A stretch of 64,000 bases of DNA from Brevibacillus ruminantium (GCF_023746555.1 NZ_CP098755.1:3173001-3237000), one strand, 5' to 3'; shown: positions 25,706 through 35,615, counted from the stretch's first letter. Program-made: numbers and translations. Notes: a model not told the origin generated them from the sequence alone.

Positions 25706-27585
25706 GCCTCGACAACGCCCTTCGTCACAGGCATAAGGGAACGAACGCGCACAGCAATCTGCTCGGCCGTCAGCCCTACTTCCTGCCGTTGTTCTTTCAC
25801 ACTGCCATGCTCGACGAAGTAGTCGGGAATCCCGATATTTTGTACCCGTATGTGATAATAGCCGGCTTCCGCCAAAAATTCCAGGACGGCGCTGCCAAAA
25901 CCGCCGCTGGCCGAGCCTTCTTCAACCGTTACCAAGTCGTACCCTTCCTGGGCCAGACGCGAGAGAAGCTCGACATCGAGCGGCTTGCAGAATCGGGCGT
26001 TGACCAGCATCGGGCTGATTCCCTCTCGTGCCAGCAAGTCAGCCGCTTGCTCTGCAAGCTCGAAGACATGGCCAAATGACAGAATCGCCACGCCCCTGCC
26101 TTCACGCACTACCTCTGCCTTGCCGATCGGCAGGGTTTTCAGTTCTTCATCCAGCTTCACGCCGCGCACAGCGAGCCTGGGATAGCGATAGGAGATGGGA
26201 CCATCGTATTCCACCGCGGTTTTCATCATATGCCGCAGTTCGTTTTCGTCCTTTGGAGCCATGATGACCATATTCGGAATGGCTCTCATGTAGGCCACGT
26301 CGTATACGCCCTGATGCGTCTCCCCATCCGCGCCAACGAGACCTGCCCGGTCGACAGCGAAGACGACGTTCAGCTTTTGCCGGGCGACGTCATGGATCAA
26401 TTGATCGTAGGCGCGCTGCAAAAACGTCGAGTATACCGCAAAAACGGGCTTTAATCCCTGCGTTGCGAGGCCCGCCGCAAAGGTACAGGCGTGCTGTTCA
26501 GCAATCCCCACGTCAAAGAGTCGATCCGGAAAGCGCTCTCCAAATTTCAGCAGTCCCGAACCGGCTGGCATGGCTGGCGTAATCGCGACGATACGCTCAT
26601 CTTCTTCAGCCAGCTTCATCATGGTATCTGCAAAGACCGACGTGTACGTGGGCGACGATTTGGGTGTGTCCCCCGACTCGATTTTATACGTGCCGATTCC
26701 ATGCCATTTGACTGAATCCGCTTCTGCGGGCGCGTAGCCTTTTCCCTTTTTGGTAATGGCGTGGATCAAAACCGGTCCTTTTGTCTGTTTCGCCGTCTTC
26801 AGCGTGTCGAGTACCAGTTCTAAATTGTGACCATCGATCGGGCCGATATAGGTAAAGCCCAGCTCCTCAAACAAAATGCCCGATACAAGCAAATACTTCA
26901 TGCTGTCTTTGAAGCGTTCTGCGAAATGGGCCAGTCTTCCGCCTACGGCCGGAATTGATTTGAGCAAATGCTCCAGCTCTTCTTTCGCCCGCCGATAGTT
27001 GGTCGTCGTCCGCAGTTTGCCCAAGTAGTTGTGCAAAGCACCTACGTTTGGAGCAATAGACATTTCATTGTCATTGAGGACCACGATGACGTCTTTATCT
27101 TCATGACCGATGTGGTTCAAGGCTTCCAGAGCCATGCCACCCGTCAAAGCGCCGTCTCCGATTATGGCCACAACGTGATTTTTCTCCTTTTTCAAGTCGC
27201 GGGCAGCTACCATCCCCATCGCTGCAGACAGAGAGGTGCTGCTATGACCGGTTTCCCATACATCATGAGGGCTTTCAGACATTTTCGGAAAACCACAGAG
27301 GCCTTTGTACTGACGAAGTGTCGGAAACATTTCGCGGCGTCCCGTCAGAATTTTATGTACATAGGCCTGGTGTCCTACGTCCCAAATCAACTTATCTACC
27401 GGGCTGTTAAACACATAATGTAGAGCGAGCGTCAGTTCAACCACACCCAGGTTGGGTGCGAGATGACCGCCCGTTTTGGACAAGTTTTCCACAAGGAACT
27501 GTCGGATCTCCTCTGCCAATTCATACAGCTCAGGCAGAGAGCATTTCTTCAAGTCTTGAGGATTGTTGATGCTCGTAAGCAGCAT
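25702..27585 (-). CDS. dxs: 1-deoxy-D-xylulose-5-phosphate synthase
   Basis: Thiamine-diphosphate enzyme that joins pyruvate and glyceraldehyde 3-phosphate, the first step of the MEP isoprenoid pathway. The 627 residues carry the [15 protein letters not shown] segment, the ThDP-binding [16 protein letters not shown]...NDN motif, and the transketolase pyrimidine and C-terminal domains ([19 protein letters not shown]). It lies upstream of tlyA and downstream of ispA. A possible -10 (TATAAT at 27674-27679, minus) could give it an additional promoter. Confidence 0.96.
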   Translation of the reverse strand: MLLTSINNPQDLKKCSLPELYELAEEIRQFLVENLSKTGGHLAPNLGVVELTLALHYVFNSPVDKLIWDVGHQAYVHKILTGRREMFPTLRQYKGLCGFPKMSESPHDVWETGHSSTSLSAAMGMVAARDLKKEKNHVVAIIGDGALTGGMALEALNHIGHEDKDVIVVLNDNEMSIAPNVGALHNYLGKLRTTTNYRRAKEELEHLLKSIPAVGGRLAHFAERFKDSMKYLLVSGILFEELGFTYIGPIDGHNLELVLDTLKTAKQTKGPVLIHAITKKGKGYAPAEADSVKWHGIGTYKIESGDTPKSSPTYTSVFADTMMKLAEEDERIVAITPAMPAGSGLLKFGERFPDRLFDVGIAEQHACTFAAGLATQGLKPVFAVYSTFLQRAYDQLIHDVARQKLNVVFAVDRAGLVGADGETHQGVYDVAYMRAIPNMVIMAPKDENELRHMMKTAVEYDGPISYRYPRLAVRGVKLDEELKTLPIGKAEVVREGRGVAILSFGHVFELAEQAADLLAREGISPMLVNARFCKPLDVELLSRLAQEGYDLVTVEEGSASGGFGSAVLEFLAEAGYYHIRVQNIGIPDYFVEHGSVKEQRQEVGLTAEQIAVRVRSLMPVTKGVVEA

Positions 27586-27891
27586 TGAAATTCCTCACTT
27601 TCCACTCGTACTCCATCTGTTGAATATGCTGCAATCCATACCAGATGGATACCTGCTTCTAGTAGCTTGCTTCATTATAACGGTTTCTTGGTAAAAACTC
27701 CACTTTCATCTCAAGGAGAGAAATCCTCACCCATTATTCGGTAAAGATCATTCCCCTCTATCGAGGACTAATTCAGGGGGAGCGCCCCGATTTCGCGGTT
27801 ATTCTTTCCGGATCAGGATGAAGCCCGAGAAGTTTATCATCTCCGATACAGTCAAAAAAGAGCTGGCTTCCCTCAGGGGACCAGCTCTTCG
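27586..27891. other. 306-bp intergenic region between ispA and dxs
   Basis: No gene is seen. It holds the terminator at 27856-27891 after ispA. On the minus strand a TATAAT at 27674-27679 sits 17 bp downstream of a poor TGGAGT -35, a possible dxs promoter. The terminator indicates that dxs is a separate unit from xseA-xseB-ispA. Confidence 0.45.
27856..27891 (-). terminator. Terminator of the xseA-xseB-ispA operon
   Basis: AAGAGCTGG (27858-27866) pairs perfectly with CCAGCTCTT (27881-27889). The minus strand then runs into TTTTTTGAC. It begins right after the ispA stop codon. Confidence 0.85.
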
Positions 27892-28788
27892 TTATTTTTT
27901 TCGCTCAATGACGTAATCCGCGAGCGGTACTAGTGCGGAGTGCTCCAGTCCGGCTTTTCCCAGCACTTGCTTGGCTTCTGCGATCAACTGCTGCAGGCGG
28001 GTCTTAGACTCTTCCATTCCGAGCAGCGCGGGATAGGTCGCTTTTTTCCGGTCTGCATCACTGCCTACGGCTTTGCCAAGCTGGGCAGAGTCACCCTCTA
28101 CATTGAGAATATCATCCTGGATTTGGAAGGCCAACCCGATCATTCTGCCGTACCCGGCCAAAGCCTCCATCTGTGTCGCCGACGCTTCCCCCAGGAGTCC
28201 GCCTCCGACCAGGGCCGCAATCAAGAGGTCGCCGGTCTTATGCTTGTGAATATACTCCAGCTCAGCCAGTGTGAGGCTCTTCCCTTCCCCTTCAATATCA
28301 GCCATCTGTCCGCCGACCATTCCCCTCGCACCGGCACGTTTTCCAAGCTCAGCGAGCAAGCGAACCACTGTCTCCGCTTTTACATCGGAACGGGTCAAAT
28401 AGTGCTCCGCCACCAATCCAAAGGCACGAGTCAACAGCGCATCTCCGGCGAGGATCGCAGTCGCTTCGCCAAATACTTTATGGTTCGTAGGCTTTCCGCG
28501 GCGAAGGTCGTCATCGTCCATCGCGGGCAAATCATCATGAATGAGCGAATAGGTATGGATCATTTCCAATGCAGCAGCATAAGCGATTCCACGCTCCAAC
28601 GGCTTGTCCAGCGCCTCGAGAACAGCCAAGACCAGCATGGGTCGAAGCCGTTTTCCCCCGGCCATCAGAGAATACTTCATGGATTCGTATAAAGATGCTG
28701 GCACATCTTCTTGCTCCAAAAGAGAGAGCAGATGATTTTCGATAAAAATTGTCTTTTCTTCCAAATAGGTATGAAGGGACACCGTCAT
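27892..28788 (-). CDS. ispA: Farnesyl diphosphate synthase (short-chain polyprenyl synthase)
   Basis: Condenses isopentenyl diphosphate with allylic diphosphates to C15 farnesyl diphosphate for isoprenoid lipids. The 298-residue chain has the first Asp-rich motif DDLPAMDDDDLRRGKPT, the second as QIQDDILDV, and GGKRLRPML for IPP binding. The ATG overlaps the xseB stop as ATGA. B. subtilis YqiD/IspA has the same place. Product length (farnesyl versus geranylgeranyl) cannot be proved from sequence alone. Confidence 0.93.
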   Translation of the reverse strand: MTVSLHTYLEEKTIFIENHLLSLLEQEDVPASLYESMKYSLMAGGKRLRPMLVLAVLEALDKPLERGIAYAAALEMIHTYSLIHDDLPAMDDDDLRRGKPTNHKVFGEATAILAGDALLTRAFGLVAEHYLTRSDVKAETVVRLLAELGKRAGARGMVGGQMADIEGEGKSLTLAELEYIHKHKTGDLLIAALVGGGLLGEASATQMEALAGYGRMIGLAFQIQDDILNVEGDSAQLGKAVGSDADRKKATYPALLGMEESKTRLQQLIAEAKQVLGKAGLEHSALVPLADYVIERKK

Positions 28789-29045
28789 TGTGCTTCTCCC
28801 TCCACACGAAACGGTTTTTGTTTGAACTGACCGTCTTCGTCAATCAACTGAGTAATCTTGGCTTCAATGGCATCAAGCTTTTGACCGCAGATTCGAGAAA
28901 GAGTGACGCCTTCCTGATACAGCTGGATCGATTCCTCCAAAGAAATCTCTCCTTCTTCCAGCTTGTGAACCACTTCTTCCAAGCGTTTCATCGCCTCTTC
29001 AAACTGGATGTCATGATTCTCTTGTTCCGTCTTTTTCCGCGCCAT
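28785..29045 (-). CDS. xseB: Exodeoxyribonuclease VII small subunit
   Basis: Small subunit of the single-strand-specific exonuclease VII. The 86 residues show the standard FEEAMKRLEEVVHKLEEG helix and LEESIQLYQEGVTL. The start at 29045 follows AAGGAGAATCC and lies inside the end of xseA (35 bp overlap). It also overlaps ispA by 4 bp, so the three genes are translationally coupled. Confidence 0.93.
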   Translation of the reverse strand: MARKKTEQENHDIQFEEAMKRLEEVVHKLEEGEISLEESIQLYQEGVTLSRICGQKLDAIEAKITQLIDEDGQFKQKPFRVEGEAQ

Positions 29046-30396
29046 TTGGATTCTCCTTCCGGTAAATCTGTTCCACACGCGCATGTGCGCTGCCATCTGT
29101 CAATCGTATCACGAGTTCTTCTCCCGGAGCAAACTGCTGAATTGATTTTGCCAGCTGTCCAGCCGCGTCATAGACGAGAGAATAACCGCGCTGCATCACT
29201 TTCAACGGACTCAATGCATCCAGTTGAGCGACTGATGAAGAAAAGGCCATACGTTTTTTCATGAGCTGCTCTCGCATGCGTTCATCCAGACGCCGGCGAT
29301 TGACTTGAATGGTTTGCCGGCGGTTCTCCAACTGCTCGCTCAGACGATATCGCTTCACCCTGTCAGCGAGATACTGGTACTGCTCAGCTCTTCGTTTCAT
29401 GAGCTGCATGATCGCTTGTCTCATCCGCAATGTCAGCTCGTCCAGCTGCTGCTCGGTTTCCTCGACTCTCCGCTTCGGCCTGCGCATGGCATAGGATTGA
29501 ACCAATCCCTCCAACCGCTTTCGCTCGGTTTGCAAGCGGCCGGTTAGCGCTCTGCTCATGCGCGTCTCCAGCTGCTTCACCCGCTCGACCCACTCCAGAT
29601 AGTGAGGCACAGCCAATTCAGCCGCCGCCGTCGGTGTGGCGGCACGCACATCTGCCACGAAATCAGCAATCGTAACATCGGTTTCGTGGCCGACAGCCGA
29701 GATGACCGGTATGACGGATGCCGCAATTGCACGGGCGACTTGCTCCTCGTTAAACGCCCACAGCTCCTCAATCGATCCGCCGCCCCTTCCGACAATCAAT
29801 ACATCGACATCAGGCTGGCTGTTTATCACATGAATGGCGGAAACAATCGATGCTGGGGCTTCAGTCCCCTGAACGATCGCGGGAGAGAGAATGATCTCTG
29901 CCTGGGGATACCTGCGGCGGATGGTGGTACAGATATCACGGATCGCTGCACCTGTGGGCGATGTCACCACGCCGACCCGTCGCGGAAACTTTGGCAACGG
30001 TCGTTTTCTTTCTGCTGCAAAAAGACCTTCTGCCGCCAGCTTCGCTTTTAGCTGTTCGAAGGCCAGATAAAGAGAGCCAATTCCATCAGGCTGCATCTCT
30101 CGTGCATAGAGCTGATACGCACCATCCCGCTCATAGGCAGAAATGGAACCGCGCACGATCACCTTGGTTCCATCCTTGGGGAGAAAGCGAAGAAAACGGT
30201 TGTAGCTGGCGAACATGACCACCTTGATACGGGACTGGCTGTCCTTCAAGGTGAGATACATGTGACCGCTGGAATGGTGCGTAAAGTTTGAAATTTCGCC
30301 GCGTACCCAAATATCCTGCAACCTCGGTTCTTGTTCCATGACCTGCTTGATGCAGCGGTTCAGGTCGCTGACTGAAAAAATCTGCCGATTCGTCAT
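29011..30396 (-). CDS. xseA: Exodeoxyribonuclease VII large subunit
   Basis: Catalytic subunit of exonuclease VII, 461 residues. An N-terminal OB-fold nucleic-acid-binding domain (1-115, WVRGEISNFTHHSSGHMYLTL) is followed by the catalytic region with GVVTSPTGAAIRDI and the GRGGGSIEELWAFN and HETDVTIADFVAD motifs. A helical coiled-coil C-terminus comes last. It lies 61 bp after folD. Confidence 0.95.
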   Translation of the reverse strand: MTNRQIFSVSDLNRCIKQVMEQEPRLQDIWVRGEISNFTHHSSGHMYLTLKDSQSRIKVVMFASYNRFLRFLPKDGTKVIVRGSISAYERDGAYQLYAREMQPDGIGSLYLAFEQLKAKLAAEGLFAAERKRPLPKFPRRVGVVTSPTGAAIRDICTTIRRRYPQAEIILSPAIVQGTEAPASIVSAIHVINSQPDVDVLIVGRGGGSIEELWAFNEEQVARAIAASVIPVISAVGHETDVTIADFVADVRAATPTAAAELAVPHYLEWVERVKQLETRMSRALTGRLQTERKRLEGLVQSYAMRRPKRRVEETEQQLDELTLRMRQAIMQLMKRRAEQYQYLADRVKRYRLSEQLENRRQTIQVNRRRLDERMREQLMKKRMAFSSSVAQLDALSPLKVMQRGYSLVYDAAGQLAKSIQQFAPGEELVIRLTDGSAHARVEQIYRKENPNGAEKDGTRES

Positions 30397-30457
30397 GCGT
30401 ACCTCCCGTGTGGTTTTAAAATAGCGACGAAAACCGGATCAGCTCTTTCACAAGAAA

Positions 30458-31312
30458 TTAGATCGCTGAAAGGTTTTTGGCCGCTTCAATCGTATTTTTC
30501 AGCAGCATGGTGATCGTCATCGGCCCAACTCCGCCAGGCACTGGGGTGAGATAACCCGCTACTTCCTTTGCCTCATCAAAACGGACATCGCCGACCAGCT
30601 TTCCGGAATCGATGCGATTGACACCGACATCAATGACAACCGCTCCCGGTTTAATATCCTCGCTGCCGATCAGATGCGCTTTGCCCGCAGCTACAATCAG
30701 AATATCTGCTTGACGCGTATAGTGCCGCAAATCGACGGTCCGGGAGTGACACATCGTCACCGTAGCATTTTCCTTTTGCAAAAGATAGGAAACCGGTTTT
30801 CCCACGATGTTGCTGCGTCCGATCACGACTGCGTGCTTTCCTTCCATAGGCATCCCAGTTCGCTTGATCATCTCGATGACGCCATGAGCCGTGCAAGGAA
30901 GAAGCGAGTCATAGCCGATCATCATGTTCCCCACGTTGATCGGATGGAAACCATCTACGTCTTTTTCCGAACGAATCGCCCCAATCACTGCTTTCTCGGA
31001 GATATGGGCGGGAAGCGGCAATTGCACCAAAATGCCGTGAACGTTCGGATTTTCATTCAATTCTTCTACAATGGCAACCAGCTCCTCTTCGGAAATCGAT
31101 GCCTCTTTCAAAATGATTTCCGAGCGGATGCCGACTTCTTCACAGCCGCGCGCCTTTCCTCTTACATAGGAATGAGAAGCGGGATCATCTCCCACGAGAA
31201 CGACGGTCAAACCTGGGACGATGCCCTTGCTTTTCAGTTCTTCCACTTCGCCGGCCAATTGTTCCCGAATGTCTTTTGCAATTTCTTTGCCATACAATAT
31301 CGTTGCTGCCAT
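30458..31312 (-). CDS. folD: Bifunctional methylene-THF dehydrogenase/methenyl-THF cyclohydrolase
   Basis: Interconverts 5,10-methylene- and 10-formyl-tetrahydrofolate, feeding purine synthesis and, with the glycine cleavage system, one-carbon metabolism. The 284 residues contain the catalytic GDDPASHSYVRGKARGCEEVG (Tyr/Lys), the QLPLP motif, the dinucleotide-binding GRSNIVGKPVSYLL, and the C-terminal TPVPGGVGPMTITMLL. AAGGAGG precedes the start. Position between nusB and xseA is that of B. subtilis. Confidence 0.96.
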   Translation of the reverse strand: MAATILYGKEIAKDIREQLAGEVEELKSKGIVPGLTVVLVGDDPASHSYVRGKARGCEEVGIRSEIILKEASISEEELVAIVEELNENPNVHGILVQLPLPAHISEKAVIGAIRSEKDVDGFHPINVGNMMIGYDSLLPCTAHGVIEMIKRTGMPMEGKHAVVIGRSNIVGKPVSYLLQKENATVTMCHSRTVDLRHYTRQADILIVAAGKAHLIGSEDIKPGAVVIDVGVNRIDSGKLVGDVRFDEAKEVAGYLTPVPGGVGPMTITMLLKNTIEAAKNLSAI

Positions 31313-31399
31313 GGCGGAGAACCTCCTTCATTTGGATCACTATCATAAGTGTACCGATTCAAGGAGACTGTGTAAAGGCGAATTTTTAATAGGTTTAAT

Positions 31400-32362
31400 T
31401 TATTTAATGTTCGTCTTTAGCTGATTCCAACCGAGCATTGCCACTCCAAAGGCATTGTCTCCTGAGTAAACGGGGTCACAGAAATACAGCTTTGCTTTTA
31501 CCGCCGGGTGCTCCAGGCGCTTGATCAAGCGGTTCCGGATGTACTGATTGGCAGCTACTCCTCCTACGATGAGGATTTCTCTCGGAAGCTTTGCTTCCAC
31601 CGCATGACGAAGCACTTTTTCCAGAGTACTGGCAATGCATTGTTCCGCAGCTCTGGCGATCTCGGACGGGGACGCGGACTTACTTTCAACGGCTCGGAGC
31701 AATGCTGCTTCCGGTCCGGAAAAGCTGAAGGTGAACTGCTGTACAGATGAAGAGACTCGAAACTCCCCGCTCGCCTGTCTCGCCAGCTCTTCCAGCTGCG
31801 GACCAGCCGGAAAAGACATTCCCAGCGCCACCCCGATCCGATCCACCAGTTGTCCCGCGTGAAGATCCTTTGTGCCGCCAATTTTCTCAATCCGGTATCC
31901 TTCGCTCACTCTCTCGCATACCAAAAGCTCGCTTGTTCCTCCCGACAGATGTACAGCGAGAAAACGATCAACATTGGGCCGCACAGTAGCTGTATGCTCT
32001 CCCGCAGCGATATGGCCCTCCTGATGGGTGGTCAGGAAGCAGGGAATTTTCATGTAGGCGGAAAGCGACTTGGCCAACCCTTCTCCTACTTTAAAAACTG
32101 GCATGTAAGAACCATCGACAGGACGTGGCTTTTCACTGGCACAGACCCCCGCGATGTCGTACGCCGTCCAATTCATTTCATCACTGAGCTCCGGAAGGTT
32201 CATCACATGCTGAAAGACGGCTTCGGATTGCTGCAGACCGCGCTTGCCTTCTTTTACACGAAGGAGTCGTTTTGCTTCTGCGACAATCTGGCCGTCTTCC
32301 GTTGCAAGGCACAACGATGTCCGGTAATTGCTCGTATCGATTCCCAACATTACCCTGGTCAT
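31400..32362 (-). CDS. TsaD/Kae1-like (OSGEP-family) paralogue
   Basis: Protein of 320 residues with the ASKHA-fold layout of TsaD: MLGIDTSNYRTSLCL at the N-terminus, the metal-type HQEGHIAAG, HLSGGTSELL, and GGVAANQYIRNRL near the C-terminus. The HxxxH metal motif is kept, but the sequence is more diverged than housekeeping TsaD, which is normally found with tsaB/tsaE elsewhere. It is therefore probably a second, specialised member found in Paenibacillus/Brevibacillus-type genomes. It sits between nusB and folD where B. subtilis has nothing. Function unknown; t6A synthesis is possible but not supported. Confidence 0.75.
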   Translation of the reverse strand: MTRVMLGIDTSNYRTSLCLATEDGQIVAEAKRLLRVKEGKRGLQQSEAVFQHVMNLPELSDEMNWTAYDIAGVCASEKPRPVDGSYMPVFKVGEGLAKSLSAYMKIPCFLTTHQEGHIAAGEHTATVRPNVDRFLAVHLSGGTSELLVCERVSEGYRIEKIGGTKDLHAGQLVDRIGVALGMSFPAGPQLEELARQASGEFRVSSSVQQFTFSFSGPEAALLRAVESKSASPSEIARAAEQCIASTLEKVLRHAVEAKLPREILIVGGVAANQYIRNRLIKRLEHPAVKAKLYFCDPVYSGDNAFGVAMLGWNQLKTNIK

Positions 32363-32378
32363 GCTGCTTCACCCATCT

Positions 32379-32783
32379 TTACGCGTTTGCCGTCTGGCGA
32401 TCTTTCAAATAGCTGGACAATACACCATTTATGTACCGATAAGATTGATCATCACTAAACAGCTTGGCGATTTCGATTGCTTCATTCAAAACGACCTTAT
32501 CCGGAATCTCCTCGCCAAACATAATTTCAAAGAATGCCAAACGAAGGATGGCACGATCTACATTGGCGATACGATCCAACTGCCAGCCCCGAAGATATTT
32601 TTGGATCTCGGCGTCAATCCTCGGCATGCGTTCCAGAGCACCTTCCACCAAATAACGAAGATACGCCGGGTCCTCGTCGCTGTCTTCCATGACCAGCGTC
32701 AGAGCCGTTTCCATATCCACTTCCGCCATATCGATCTGAAACAAGCATTGGACTGCTTTTTCTCGTGCTGTTCTACGTTTCAT
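32379..32783 (-). CDS. nusB: Transcription antitermination factor NusB
   Basis: RNA-binding protein that, with NusE, assembles antitermination complexes on rRNA operons. The 134 residues have the typical RTAREKAVQCLFQID start and the C-terminal helices DRAILRLAFFEIMF, IPDKVVLNEAIEIAK and FINGVLSS-like YINGVLSSYLKD. It lies 17 bp upstream of the TsaD-like gene and 37 bp downstream of DUF2273. Confidence 0.95.
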   Translation of the reverse strand: MKRRTAREKAVQCLFQIDMAEVDMETALTLVMEDSDEDPAYLRYLVEGALERMPRIDAEIQKYLRGWQLDRIANVDRAILRLAFFEIMFGEEIPDKVVLNEAIEIAKLFSDDQSYRYINGVLSSYLKDRQTANA

Positions 32784-32820
32784 ACGTTCACCTACTCATA
32801 AAATTAGGGTCCTGCTCAGC

Positions 32821-33033
32821 CTAACGAAACTTTCCTGGCAAGATTCGGTCCAGAATTTCCCGTAAATCCTCTTTGTGATCCAGCTTGCGTCCGATGTAGT
32901 AGCCAGTTCCGACAAAGACGACAAACACAAGTGTATCCCAAAAACCGACGAGAAGGTAGATGATGCCGAAAAAAAGTCCGGCAGCTATACCAAGTAGTTT
33001 CCCCTTGTGTTCCCACAACAACTCCCATATCAT
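32821..33033 (-). CDS. DUF2273 membrane protein
   Basis: A 70-residue protein with two hydrophobic helices (about 10-30 and 32-50) and a basic C-terminal tail, matching DUF2273 proteins that accompany AmaP and Asp23. The ATG at 33033 has AGGTGAG just upstream; GTG at 33042 has no ribosome binding site. It lies 12 bp after amaP. Likely an envelope-stress membrane factor by association. Confidence 0.82.
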   Translation of the reverse strand: MIWELLWEHKGKLLGIAAGLFFGIIYLLVGFWDTLVFVVFVGTGYYIGRKLDHKEDLREILDRILPGKFR

Positions 33034-33045
33034 GACACTCACCTA

Positions 33046-33606
33046 CTATTCCACTCGTTTACGAGCCGCGTAATTCTCTTGCTGGGCCACTTCGGTCACG
33101 ACAACTGCCACCTCAGAGATCACGACACCTGCGATACTCTCCACCTGCTCTTTGATATTTGCCTGCAGGCTTTGCGTCAATTCCGGGATCGGCGTTTCTC
33201 CATCTACCGAGACCCGAATGGTAATGGTGTTGCCACTTTCCAGAGCCCGAATTACTGTTTTCAAATCACGGACACCTTTCACTCTTCTGGCCGCCCGCTC
33301 AGCGATGGTCTGAATCGTTTGGAGCGTGATGTTTACCTCACCCAGATCACTTCGCTGACGAATCCCTTTTTCCGTTTTGGTTTTTTTGGAGCCACGGAAG
33401 GAACTGAAGAAAAATCGCAGGCTGACGATCAGGAAGATCACTGCCGTGATGACGTATGCAAGATTGAAGGGGCCGAGTAGCTGCTCTACGTACGGGCTTA
33501 TGTATTCAGGGGGGATCAGTCCGCTCGACGCCCCGATGACGGCGATCGAGAGTACGATCAAGGCAAAGCTGTATAGTGTGAGGATAAAACGGTCAAACAA
33601 ATTCAC
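33046..33606 (-). CDS. amaP: Alkaline shock membrane anchor protein AmaP
   Basis: Membrane anchor for Asp23-type proteins, about 186 residues. Two N-terminal membrane helices (about 5-25 and 48-70) precede an Asp23-like cytoplasmic domain (about 88-180) with EVNITLQTIQTIAERAARRV and GVVISEVAVVV. The GTG at 33606 gives MNLFDRFILT and has AAAGGAG eight bases upstream; ATG at 33612 would be too close. It sits between yqhY and DUF2273, so anchor and partner are adjacent. Confidence 0.85.
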   Translation of the reverse strand: MNLFDRFILTLYSFALIVLSIAVIGASSGLIPPEYISPYVEQLLGPFNLAYVITAVIFLIVSLRFFFSSFRGSKKTKTEKGIRQRSDLGEVNITLQTIQTIAERAARRVKGVRDLKTVIRALESGNTITIRVSVDGETPIPELTQSLQANIKEQVESIAGVVISEVAVVVTEVAQQENYAARKRVE

Positions 33607-33719
33607 AAGCATCTCTCCTTTGAAGAGAATGATCAGACTGTCCGCGCGCACCCTCCTGCTCGAACACCTCGGGCAGGCAGCCTATCCGCATGCGGTGTAA
33701 CCCTCTATGATGAGGAAAA

Positions 33720-33744
33720 ATGCCCCCTGCGACATAGGGGGCAT
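33720..33744 (-). terminator. Terminator after yqhY
   Basis: ATGCCCCCT (33720-33728) pairs perfectly with AGGGGGCAT (33736-33744) around a 7-base loop. A TTTTT run follows on the minus strand. It lies 16 bp past the yqhY stop and separates it from amaP. Confidence 0.88.
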
Positions 33745-33760
33745 CAGTCGTTCACACGGA

Positions 33761-34171
33761 CTAGCGCACGCGTTGAAAATCTTCCACGACAGCCGGTGCT
33801 TTTTCTTCTGGCTTCAACTCTACATCCACGATATGTACGTTTACTTCAACCACCGACAATCCTGTCATGCTTTCGATGGCATTGCGCACACTATCTTGAA
33901 TATTTCGAGCGACATCCGGAATTCGGTGTCCGTATTTTACGATAATGGAAACATCAACTGCCGCTTCGCGGGAACCTACTTCTACACGAACGCCGCGAGC
34001 AATATTTTTACGGCCAAGCCGTTCCGCAATATCACCTACAAAACCGCCGCTCATGCTGGCTACGCCTTCTACTTCAGAGGCTGCCATACCAGCAATGACT
34101 TCCAGGACCTCGGGAGCGATTTGCACCTTTCCAAGCTCGGTTCTCTCTAAATCCGGTGTAAATTCTTCCAC
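33761..34171 (-). CDS. yqhY: Asp23/Gls24-family envelope stress protein YqhY
   Basis: Cytoplasmic Asp23-family protein of 136 residues with GKVQIAPEVLEVIAGMAASEVEGVASM and YGHRIPDVARNIQDSVRNAIE, both family hallmarks. In B. subtilis, YqhY is needed to balance acetyl-CoA carboxylase activity, and it lies directly after accC there as here (66 bp). The GTG at 34171 follows GGGAGGTGCG; the upstream in-frame ATG at 34222 has none. Confidence 0.92.
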   Translation of the reverse strand: MEEFTPDLERTELGKVQIAPEVLEVIAGMAASEVEGVASMSGGFVGDIAERLGRKNIARGVRVEVGSREAAVDVSIIVKYGHRIPDVARNIQDSVRNAIESMTGLSVVEVNVHIVDVELKPEEKAPAVVEDFQRVR

Positions 34172-34237
34172 ATTTCGCACCTCCCTATGGATTTGTATCC
34201 CATTATAACAAGCACTTCCCACTTTTACAAATCAGGC

Positions 34238-35599
34238 TTATGCCTCGGATTCGTCTAAATCAAGGTCGTGGATTTCCAAAAACTTGGTGTCAAAGTGGCC
34301 GCTTGCGAACACTTCGTGATCCAGTACTTTCAGATGGAACGGGATCGTCGTATGCACACCTTCCACGACGAATTCACCGAGGGCGCGTTTCATCCGCTCG
34401 ATCGCTTCTTCCCGGTCCTTGCCCCAAACGATCAGTTTGGCAATCATCGAGTCGTAATAGGGAGGAATCACATAGCCCGTGTAAGCTGCGCTGTCCACCC
34501 TTACGCCAAATCCGCCAGGGGGCAGATAGGTCGTGATTTTTCCAGGGGAAGGCATGAAGTTCTTGGCCGCGTTTTCTGCGTTAATCCGGCATTCAATCGA
34601 CCAGCCGTTCAGCTTGATCTCATCCTGTGTAAAGGAAAGCGGCAGACCCGCTGCTACTGTCAATTGTTCTTTGATCAAGTCAAAACCTGTTACCAGCTCC
34701 GTTACGGGATGCTCTACCTGGATGCGCGTATTCATCTCCATGAAGTAGAACTTTCCGTGCTTGTCGAGCAAAAACTCCACTGTTCCTGCGCCGTGGTAGT
34801 TCACCGCTTTGGCAGCAGCAACCGCTGCTTCCCCCATCTCCCGGCGAAGCTCTTCACTCAATGCTGGCGAGGGGGCTTCCTCGATCAGCTTTTGGTGACG
34901 GCGCTGAATGGAACAGTCGCGCTCCCCCAGATAGACAACGTTGCCATGCTTATCAGCCATGATTTGGATTTCCACATGGCGAGGGCCTTCCACAAATTTC
35001 TCCAGGTAGACACCGGGGTTGCCAAAAGCGGTTTTCGCTTCGCTCTGCGCTTGGCGAATCGCCTTTTCCAGATCTTCGTCGTTGACGGCGACACGCATGC
35101 CTCTACCACCGCCGCCTGCCGTTGCCTTAACCATCACCGGATAGCCGATTTCGTTTGCCGTTTGAACAGCATCAGCAATGTCTTCCACCAGTCCCTCTGT
35201 TCCGGGAACGGTTGGCACTCCTGCTGATTTCATCGTATCCTTGGCAGTCGACTTGTCGCCCATTTTGATGATCGCTTCCGGATCAGGGCCGATAAACGTG
35301 ATGTTGCAGGCAGCACAGATCTCAGCGAAATCTGCGTTTTCCGCGAGAAAACCGTAGCCGGGATGGATCGCGTCTGCTCCAACCTTGGTTGCGATACTCA
35401 TGATGTTGGCGATGTTCAGATAGCTCTCTTTGGATGCTGTCGGTCCGATGCAGTACGCTTCATCGGCCAATTTGACATGAAGCGCTTCGCGGTCAGCCTC
35501 GGAGTAGACAGCTACCGTACGAATGCCCAGCTCGCGGCAAGCGCGAATGACCCGCACTGCAATCTCGCCCCGATTGGCAATCAATACTTTTTGAAACAT
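34238..35599 (-). CDS. accC: Acetyl-CoA carboxylase biotin carboxylase subunit
   Basis: ATP-dependent carboxylation of biotin on AccB, the first step in malonyl-CoA supply for fatty acids. The 453 residues have the N-terminal [15 protein letters not shown], the ATP-grasp glycine loop [12 protein letters not shown], the [13 protein letters not shown] and [16 protein letters not shown] motifs, and a C-terminal biotin carboxylase domain. The ATG at 35599 follows GGGGGAG; a start five codons upstream overlaps it. It lies 16 bp after accB. Confidence 0.96.
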   Translation of the reverse strand: MFQKVLIANRGEIAVRVIRACRELGIRTVAVYSEADREALHVKLADEAYCIGPTASKESYLNIANIMSIATKVGADAIHPGYGFLAENADFAEICAACNITFIGPDPEAIIKMGDKSTAKDTMKSAGVPTVPGTEGLVEDIADAVQTANEIGYPVMVKATAGGGGRGMRVAVNDEDLEKAIRQAQSEAKTAFGNPGVYLEKFVEGPRHVEIQIMADKHGNVVYLGERDCSIQRRHQKLIEEAPSPALSEELRREMGEAAVAAAKAVNYHGAGTVEFLLDKHGKFYFMEMNTRIQVEHPVTELVTGFDLIKEQLTVAAGLPLSFTQDEIKLNGWSIECRINAENAAKNFMPSPGKITTYLPPGGFGVRVDSAAYTGYVIPPYYDSMIAKLIVWGKDREEAIERMKRALGEFVVEGVHTTIPFHLKVLDHEVFASGHFDTKFLEIHDLDLDESEA

Positions 35600-35615
35600 T
35601 ACGCTCTCCCCCACC

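Noticed and set aside
34268..35227. Plus-strand open frame opposite accC
   Set aside because: Antisense shadow of biotin carboxylase; no start signals and no motif.
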